This document shows, one piece after another, positions 58,549-64,000 of a stretch of DNA of 64,000 nt (its first letter is position 1; each line of letters opens with the position of its first letter). This DNA is from CAWDPQ01 sp049642465. Lineage in GTDB: Bacteria; Acidobacteriota; Vicinamibacteria; Vicinamibacterales; 2-12-FULL-66-21. Under the pieces are notes generated by a model, which worked only from the letters and a program-made list of their open reading frames with translations, searched no databases and was not told the DNA's origin. The stretch is taken from positions 62,001 through 126,000 of the forward strand of contig JBAROV010000219.1 in assembly GCA_049642465.1 (NCBI GenBank), in the 5' to 3' direction. The position numbers and the translations under genes are program-made.

Positions 58549-60150
58549 TCAGTGACCGCCAGAGATCGGTCGCAATTCTCGTTTGAGGATCTTGCCTGTC
58601 GCCCCGATTGGAAGCGAGTCGCGGAATTCGATGAGCCGTGGGTACTTGTATGCAGCAAACTGGTCGCGGCACCAGGCCAGGAGTTCGGCCTCGGTGAGCG
58701 AGGTGCCTACGCGAGGGACAACGAATGCCTTGACCTCTTCCCCCAATCGCTCATCCGGCACGCCGAGCACAGCCGCAAGCGCCACTCCTGGATGGGTCAT
58801 CAACACTTCTTCGATTTCCCGCGGATACACGTTGAATCCGCCACGAATGATCATGTCTTTGGTACGATCCACGATCGTCAGGTAACCGTCTTCGTCGAGC
58901 GTGCCGACGTCCCCCGTGTGAAACCATCCGCCGCGCATCGCTTCGGCCGTCGCCTCCGGCCGGTTGTAGTAGCCCTTCATCACGTTCGGCCCACGAATCA
59001 CGATTTCCCCGCGCTCGCCTGTCGCGACAAACCCTTCCTGCGCATCGACGCAGCGAATCTCGACGCCGAGGATCGGCTGACCGACCGTGCCCGGTTTACT
59101 GGGGCGGTGCAACTGGTTGAACGCCGCTACCGGGGATGTCTCAGAGAGTCCGTAGCCTTCAAGGATTCTGACTCCGAACGCACGCTCGAATCGACGCATG
59201 ACGTCACCAGGCATGGGGGCACCGCCTGACACGCAGAGCCGCAGGTGCTTTGCGACGGTGGACGTATCGAAACTGTTTGCAGCGGCAAACTGCAGCAACG
59301 TCCAATACATGGTCGGTACGCCAATCCAGAAGCCGACCTGCTCGCGGCGCATGACGTCGAGGACGGCGGCCGGCTCGAAACGTGGCAGAAGCACGAGGCG
59401 CATGCCAGCCAGGACTCCGGAATTCATCTGGCACGTCTGCGCCGTGGAATGAAAGAGCGGCAGGGTAATCAACGCGACATCCTGGGAAACGCCGCCGCTC
59501 ATGGCCGGAACGAACATGTCGCGCGAGGCCATCGCGTTGAGCAACATGTTCATGTGCGTCAGCTCAGCTCCCTTGGGATGCCCTGTGGTCCCCGAGGTGT
59601 AGAGGATGACGGCTGTGTCATCGGGCCGGCGCGAGCGCGTCTCGAAACGCGATACTCGGCTGCCCATGAGAGCGCCAAGCGTTGTCGCACCCGCAATTGA
59701 AGTGGGACCCGCCGGATCGCGTGTGGCAACGATCAGACGCTCGCAGCCGACCTCATCGCACGCCGCGCGAGCCATTGCAGCCATCGGCAGCTCAGGCGTC
59801 CCCTCGAACACGATGATCGCCCGTGACTCGCTGTCTTTGAGGTGATACGCGATCTCTCGTGGCTTCAGCAGCACGTTGAGCGGCACCACCACAGCACCAG
59901 CCTTGAGGATGCCGTAGTAGGCAATCGGGAACCACGGTAAGTTCGGACACGAAAGCGCAACGTGCTCGCCGGGTCGAATCCCCAGCGCGTGCAGACCGTC
60001 GGCGACCTGCGAGGCGTACCCGGCCAACTGGGCGTAGGTGTAGTTGACGTTGTTGCAGGTGACAGCCACCCAATCCGACGTGAGCCGCGCCTGCTGGTCG
60101 AGGATGCTCGCGAGGTTCAGGGAGGTGGCGTGGTGGTTAATCATCACCAT
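58549..60150 (-). CDS. Acyl-CoA synthetase (long-chain fatty acid:CoA ligase-like)
   Basis: A 533-residue AMP-forming enzyme. Motifs: AMP-binding loop VILYTSGTTGHPKGAELTH near 172-190, GGAPMPGDVMRRF, EGYGLSETSP, GWFHTGDVGTLDEDGYL and the C-terminal RTKDMIIRGGFNVYPREIE and GKILKREL lysine. It activates a carboxylic acid with ATP and CoA. Long-chain acids are likely by motif spacing, but other substrates are possible. Its start overlaps the gnd stop, so the two may be coupled. Confidence 0.92.
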   Translation of the reverse strand: MVMINHHATSLNLASILDQQARLTSDWVAVTCNNVNYTYAQLAGYASQVADGLHALGIRPGEHVALSCPNLPWFPIAYYGILKAGAVVVPLNVLLKPREIAYHLKDSESRAIIVFEGTPELPMAAMARAACDEVGCERLIVATRDPAGPTSIAGATTLGALMGSRVSRFETRSRRPDDTAVILYTSGTTGHPKGAELTHMNMLLNAMASRDMFVPAMSGGVSQDVALITLPLFHSTAQTCQMNSGVLAGMRLVLLPRFEPAAVLDVMRREQVGFWIGVPTMYWTLLQFAAANSFDTSTVAKHLRLCVSGGAPMPGDVMRRFERAFGVRILEGYGLSETSPVAAFNQLHRPSKPGTVGQPILGVEIRCVDAQEGFVATGERGEIVIRGPNVMKGYYNRPEATAEAMRGGWFHTGDVGTLDEDGYLTIVDRTKDMIIRGGFNVYPREIEEVLMTHPGVALAAVLGVPDERLGEEVKAFVVPRVGTSLTEAELLAWCRDQFAAYKYPRLIEFRDSLPIGATGKILKRELRPISGGH

Positions 60151-61553
60151 TCACTGTGCACGGCTCCCGGTCGATCGACGCGTTCGTATGTGTGAGCGCC
60201 GAACGCATCGCGCTGCGCTTGCGTCAGGTTCTGCGGCAGGCGCGCCGTGCGATAGGAGTCGAAGTACGCGAGTGACGCCGCGTGTGCCGGCATCGGGATG
60301 CCGGCCTCTGCGCTGCGCGCGAGCGCGCGGCGCCAGCCAGTCTGCGACGATTTTATCAGCCCGGCGATCGAATCATCCACCAGCAGGTTCACCAGGGATG
60401 GGTTGGCGGTGAACGCGTGGCGCACCGGATCGAGCAATCGTGCGCGAATGATGCAGCCGCCTTTCCAAATGCGCGCGATTTCCGCGAGATCGACGCGCCA
60501 CGTGTACCGCGCGGCCCCCTGTCGAATGAGCGCCATTCCCTGGGCGTACGCACAGATTCGCGCGGCATAGAGACCGGCCGCAAGATCGTCGATTATCTGC
60601 TGCCGGGTGGCCGGGGCAAACGGGGCGCGCACGTCCGGCCCACTCAGGACGCGCTCAGCCTCGACGCGTTCCGATTTCTGGCTCGACAGCACGCGGGCGT
60701 CGATCGCCGACGCAATGGTGGGAATCGCAACCCCCAGTTCGAGCGCGATCTGCGCCGTCCAGCGTCCGGTGCCCTTCTGGCCAGCCTTGTCCTGGACGAC
60801 GTCCACGAGCGGTCGTCTGGTCTCCGGATCGACCACGCGGCAGACCTGGGCCGTCAGTTCGACGAGAAAAGAACTGAGTGGCCCCTCGTTCCATCGTGAA
60901 AACACCTCGGCAGTTTCTGCGGCACTCATGCCAAGCCCGCGGCGCAGCACGTCCCAGGACTCCGCAATGAGTTGCATGTCACCGTACTCGATGCCGTTGT
61001 GGACCATCTTGACGAAGTGTCCGGCACCGTCCGCGCCGACATGCGTGACGCACGGACCCGCCTCCGTTGTGGCCGCGATGCGCTCGAGACCCTCCCGCAG
61101 CGCAGCCCACGCTTCGTCCGATCCTCCGGGCATCAGTGAGGGACCGTACCGTGCGCCTTCCTCTCCACCTGACACGCCACAGCCGACGAAATGGAGTCCC
61201 GTTGGTCGCAGTTGCGCTTCGCGCCGACGTGTGTCTTCGAACCAGGAGTTGCCGCCGTCCACCAGGATGTCGCCACGCTCGAGCAGTGGTTGCAGCTTGC
61301 CAATCATCCCTTCAACTGGATCACCTGCCGGAATCATCATGACGATCCGGCGTGGCCGCTCGAGCGCGCCGACGAGATCCGGCAGCGTCTTGGTGCCCGT
61401 GAATCGTCCACCGCTGTTCGTGCGAACGAAATCGTCCACCCACTCGGCTTCGAGGTTCCAGACCGCGACTTGATAGCCGCGCGACTCGAAATTGAGCGCC
61501 AGGTTGCGCCCCATCGTGCCAAGGCCCACGATCCCGAACTGCGCTCTTGTCAT
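60144..61553 (-). CDS. gnd: 6-phosphogluconate dehydrogenase (decarboxylating)
   Basis: A 469-residue enzyme of full length. N-terminal NADP site GLGTMGRNLALNFESRGY, the substrate loop VDGGNSWFEDTRRREA, GCGVSGGEEGARYGPSLMPGG and catalytic KMVHNGIEYGDMQLIAES are all present. Product: ribulose 5-phosphate, CO2 and NADPH. It is encoded after opcA and zwf in the oxidative pentose phosphate cluster. A short 78-bp gap separates it from opcA. Confidence 0.97.
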   Translation of the reverse strand: MTRAQFGIVGLGTMGRNLALNFESRGYQVAVWNLEAEWVDDFVRTNSGGRFTGTKTLPDLVGALERPRRIVMMIPAGDPVEGMIGKLQPLLERGDILVDGGNSWFEDTRRREAQLRPTGLHFVGCGVSGGEEGARYGPSLMPGGSDEAWAALREGLERIAATTEAGPCVTHVGADGAGHFVKMVHNGIEYGDMQLIAESWDVLRRGLGMSAAETAEVFSRWNEGPLSSFLVELTAQVCRVVDPETRRPLVDVVQDKAGQKGTGRWTAQIALELGVAIPTIASAIDARVLSSQKSERVEAERVLSGPDVRAPFAPATRQQIIDDLAAGLYAARICAYAQGMALIRQGAARYTWRVDLAEIARIWKGGCIIRARLLDPVRHAFTANPSLVNLLVDDSIAGLIKSSQTGWRRALARSAEAGIPMPAHAASLAYFDSYRTARLPQNLTQAQRDAFGAHTYERVDRPGAVHSEW

Positions 61554-61631
61554 GCGATGATCCCTTCGCCCCGCCGGTACCCCCCTGCACGCTCCCTCGC
61601 GGGGGCGATCTTCAGGCGTCGATTGTCCTTC

Positions 61632-62645
61632 TCACTGCTCGCGGGGCCCCACCCCCGCTCGCTCCTCGCTCGGCGGCTCGGCTTCGCCTCGCTGCCCTCC
61701 GGCGCCTCGCTCGGGCCGCAGGCGCGTTGCGCTGCGTACTGCCGCTTCGAATGCCGGATCGTGGGTCCGTACGCGCAATTCTTCAGCCATCAGCGTCAGG
61801 AGATTCTGATCACCGATCGAGGCCACGCGCGATGCTTCGCGCCCGTTTACACGGGCACGCCCTTCAACGCACGAACTGCCGTCTAGCCGCTTCAGCGTAA
61901 TCTCCTCAGCCTCATTCACCAGCGCCAGACGAACGATCGCATTTCGCGAATCATCCACGATCTTGAATCCGAGGTTCTGCAGTTTCAGCGACGTCATCAG
62001 CCATGCACCAAGCAGACGCGCGGAATGTCGATCGCCGCCCGCAATCTCGAGACGCGTAAACCTTGGCGCTGCCGCCTGAATCGCGGGCATCTCGAAGAAG
62101 TGCGCCATCAAAACGCGCCATCGCGTCAGGGCCGTCCAGCGCAGATCGCCGATTGGCCCTTCGGCAATGAGCGCATCGATTCGCGCCCACAGCGGCTCCG
62201 GATCCTCGGCATCGAGCACGACCCGGTCCACAAGCTTCGCGAGCGCCTGAACCCGTTCGGGATCCCCGCCGCGCCACCACAGCACGGTCGGTAGACTTGG
62301 GAGCCGCAATGCGCCGACGGCATTGTCAACGAACTCATCGCGGAGTCCATCAAGCGCGATCTCAGAGGCGGTCACGCGGACGCCGGGCGTGCACAGCGCC
62401 CCGCTGGCGATGAAAATCGACCGGACGCCATTCAGCGTGCCGCCGGTCTTGAGCGACTCAGCCACGTCGAGCAGACGCGGTTTTGGACCAATGATGACGA
62501 CGGTTGCGGTGGCGGCCGTGGTGACTGAGCGGCGGATGCTGCCAGCCGAGGCTCCGCCAGAAGCCAACCGTGCCATGGTCGTCTCGATCTCCGGAAACGT
62601 GGTCTCGATGCCGTCAGGCAGCAGGCTGTGGGCTGTCACGCTCAC
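61632..62645 (-). CDS. opcA: OpcA-like glucose-6-phosphate dehydrogenase assembly protein
   Basis: A 337-residue protein from GTG 62645, which overlaps the zwf TGA. OpcA-type segments include ATATVVIIGPKPRLLDVAESL, LPSLPTVLWWRGGDPERVQ, DRVVLDAEDPEPLW and LRWTALTRWRVLMAHFFE. In cyanobacteria and actinobacteria OpcA promotes assembly or activation of glucose-6-phosphate dehydrogenase. The last 30 residues are Arg/Gly/Glu-rich and encoded partly by the 25-bp repeat at 61636-61660, so this tail is probably a recent addition. Confidence 0.88.
   Translation of the reverse strand: MSVTAHSLLPDGIETTFPEIETTMARLASGGASAGSIRRSVTTAATATVVIIGPKPRLLDVAESLKTGGTLNGVRSIFIASGALCTPGVRVTASEIALDGLRDEFVDNAVGALRLPSLPTVLWWRGGDPERVQALAKLVDRVVLDAEDPEPLWARIDALIAEGPIGDLRWTALTRWRVLMAHFFEMPAIQAAAPRFTRLEIAGGDRHSARLLGAWLMTSLKLQNLGFKIVDDSRNAIVRLALVNEAEEITLKRLDGSSCVEGRARVNGREASRVASIGDQNLLTLMAEELRVRTHDPAFEAAVRSATRLRPERGAGGQRGEAEPPSEERAGVGPREQ
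61636..61660. repeat. 25-bp GC-rich dispersed repeat, copy 2
   Basis: Identical to 48101-48125. Here it encodes the last residues of OpcA (AGVGPREQ on the minus strand). The adjoining CTCGCTCGG-rich DNA up to about 61720 is low-complexity with internal direct repeats and may belong to the same element. Confidence 0.75.
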
Positions 62646-64000
62646 AACGTTCTCCACCGTCTCCCGTCTCGCGCGAGCAAGACGTCTGCCTCGGGCGGCC
62701 CCCAATGACCGGCCTCGTAGGTCGGAACCGATGCATGGGTATCCTGCTCCCATCGCTGGTGCACCGGCGTGATCAGCGCCCAGGACGTCTCGACGAAATC
62801 ATGACGGGCGAAAAGCGTGGCGTCGCCGAGGAGCGCGTCGAGCAGCAGCGTTTCATACGCCTCGGGCACACCGCCACCAAATGCCGAACCATAACGGAAG
62901 TTCATCATGACTGGTGCCAGCTGCATCCGAGTACCAGGAAGTTTCGCCTGAAATCGTACCGAGATGCCTTCATCCGGCTGTACGTTCACAATCAGCAGAT
63001 TGGGAGACACCGACGTCGGCGTCACGCGGCGAAAAATCTCGAGCGGCGGCCGTCTGAATTGAATCGCGATTTCCGTGATGCGCTTTGGCAGCCGTTTGCC
63101 AGTGCGCACGTAAAACGGAACGCCGGCCCAACGCCAACTGTCCAGCTCCAAACGAAGCGCGACATACGTCTCGGTCGTCGACTCAGGCCTGACGCCAGGT
63201 TCCTCGTGATAGCCCGGCACTTCATCACCCGTCACCCAACCGGCTCCGTACTGGCCCCGCACTACGTTCGAATCCGCCTGCGGATCGTCTCGAACGAGAG
63301 GCTGCACGGAAGCCAGCGCGTCCATTTTCCGGTCCCTCACGCTCGCGGCTGTAAAGGCTGTCGGCGGTTCCATCGCGACGAGCGCGAGGAGCTGCATCAG
63401 GTGATTCTGCACCATGTCGCGAAGGGCACCAGCTCCTTCGTAATACGCCGCACGACGTTCCACGCCGACGGTTTCCGCCGCGGTGATTTGCACGTGGTCG
63501 ATGTAGCGGCGGTTCCAGATCGGCTCGAACATCCCGTTGCCAAAGCGGAAGACCAGCAGGTTCTGGACGGTTTCTTTGCCAAGGTAATGGTCGATACGGA
63601 AGATCTGCTCCTCGTCGAAGTGTTTGTGCAGCACGCCGTTCAGGCTGCGCGCACTTTCGAGATCGACGCCGAACGGCTTTTCCACGATCAGTCGCCGCCA
63701 TCCGTGCGGCTGTGGCTTGGACAGCCCCGCCTCGCCAAGTCTTTCAGCAACGGTGGCGTAAACCGACGGCGGAATGGCGAGATAAAAGAGCACGCCTTCC
63801 GTTGCGGCTTCACCAAGCCGCTCTGCCAGACTTCGATACAAGTCCGGTGAATCCAGTTCGCCAGCGATGTAATGAATCCGCCTCGCCAGCGAGCGGGCCA
63901 CATCGTCCTGGGAGGCTGCTTCGACCCCGGCAAATTCTTTGAGGCTTTCCTGAAACTGTCCGCGGAATGCTTCGTCGGTCATCGGCGTACGCGCCACGCC
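62642..64000 (-). CDS. zwf: Glucose-6-phosphate 1-dehydrogenase (N-terminus outside window)
   Basis: At least 453 residues; the gene's start lies beyond the right edge, because the visible part begins at GVARTPMTDEAFRG, normally some 45 residues into the family. The substrate motif RIDHYLGKETVQNLLVFRFGN is complete, as are VEKPFG, AAYYEGAGALRDMVQNHLMQLL and YVALRLELDSWRWAGVPFYVRTGKRL. It oxidises glucose 6-phosphate with NADP in the first oxidative pentose phosphate step. opcA starts in the zwf stop, followed by gnd. Confidence 0.97.
   Translation of the reverse strand, partial: GVARTPMTDEAFRGQFQESLKEFAGVEAASQDDVARSLARRIHYIAGELDSPDLYRSLAERLGEAATEGVLFYLAIPPSVYATVAERLGEAGLSKPQPHGWRRLIVEKPFGVDLESARSLNGVLHKHFDEEQIFRIDHYLGKETVQNLLVFRFGNGMFEPIWNRRYIDHVQITAAETVGVERRAAYYEGAGALRDMVQNHLMQLLALVAMEPPTAFTAASVRDRKMDALASVQPLVRDDPQADSNVVRGQYGAGWVTGDEVPGYHEEPGVRPESTTETYVALRLELDSWRWAGVPFYVRTGKRLPKRITEIAIQFRRPPLEIFRRVTPTSVSPNLLIVNVQPDEGISVRFQAKLPGTRMQLAPVMMNFRYGSAFGGGVPEAYETLLLDALLGDATLFARHDFVETSWALITPVHQRWEQDTHASVPTYEAGHWGPPEADVLLARDGRRWRTL

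Noticed and set aside
61660..61720. CRISPR-like short repeats in the GC-rich stretch of opcA.
   Set aside because: The repeats are short, adjacent and imperfect, without spacers; it is low-complexity DNA next to the dispersed repeat.
62570..63850. A 426-codon plus-strand frame opposite zwf.
   Set aside because: zwf has its catalytic signature in the minus frame; the plus translation is unlike any protein I know.

Overview
The window looks like a high-GC chromosome segment from a Gram-negative-type bacterium, most plausibly an Acidobacteriota member of the Vicinamibacteria kind. This assignment is inferred from gene content and the high-GC codon style; there is no rRNA to confirm it. Genes are tightly packed with many ATGA/GTGA/TAATG overlaps. 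I see no tRNA, rRNA, CRISPR array, insertion sequence or phage gene.

Layout. (1) 1-5746, minus strand: the division and cell-wall cluster mraZ-rsmH-ftsL-ftsI-murE-murF, with a near-consensus sigma70 promoter and a three-box MraZ operator; murF runs off the left edge. (2) 5849-6937: a YchF-family GTPase. (3) 6938-41016: a 34-kb surface-glycan locus, all plus strand except one gene. It encodes three GT4, one GT9 and one unassigned GT-B-like transferase, five GT2 polyprenyl-phosphate-sugar synthase-like enzymes, six multi-membrane-span GT-C-like proteins, two short-chain epimerases, a DegT aminotransferase, two SAM methyltransferases, a flippase, a GNAT protein, a polysaccharide deacetylase-like protein and three radical-SAM enzymes, one with a B12-binding domain. 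The pairing of many GT2 donor synthases with many GT-C enzymes suggests that much of the glycan is built or decorated on the periplasmic side from lipid-linked sugars. (4) 41058-45262: YqeY, an intergenic candidate small RNA with a strong terminator, the lipid II flippase MurJ, an MFS exporter and a rhomboid protease. (5) 45272-49196: a large palindromic repeat, a cupin, a fused alpha-beta 2-oxoacid dehydrogenase E1, and a secreted beta-propeller-like protein.

(6) 49231-57924, minus strand: a gas vesicle operon in the order gvpJ, gvpA, histidine kinase, response regulator, gvpF/L, gvpG, tandem ArsA/Get3-like ATPase, gvpF/L, gvpS-like, gvpF/L, gvpK. No gvpN AAA+ ATPase is present in the window. 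The two-domain ArsA/Get3-like ATPase is translationally coupled to a GvpF/L gene. It is the most interesting candidate here: Get3-type ATPases chaperone hydrophobic helices, so it could handle the hydrophobic shell proteins. (7) 58018-64000, minus strand: a CBS-domain protein, an acyl-CoA synthetase and the oxidative pentose phosphate genes gnd-opcA-zwf; zwf runs off the right edge.

Other signals include a 25-bp GC-rich repeat that forms part of the coding sequence of two unrelated genes, several start codons 8-11 nt after a -10-like box (possible leaderless mRNAs), and a beta-rich module shared by two otherwise different GT-C proteins.
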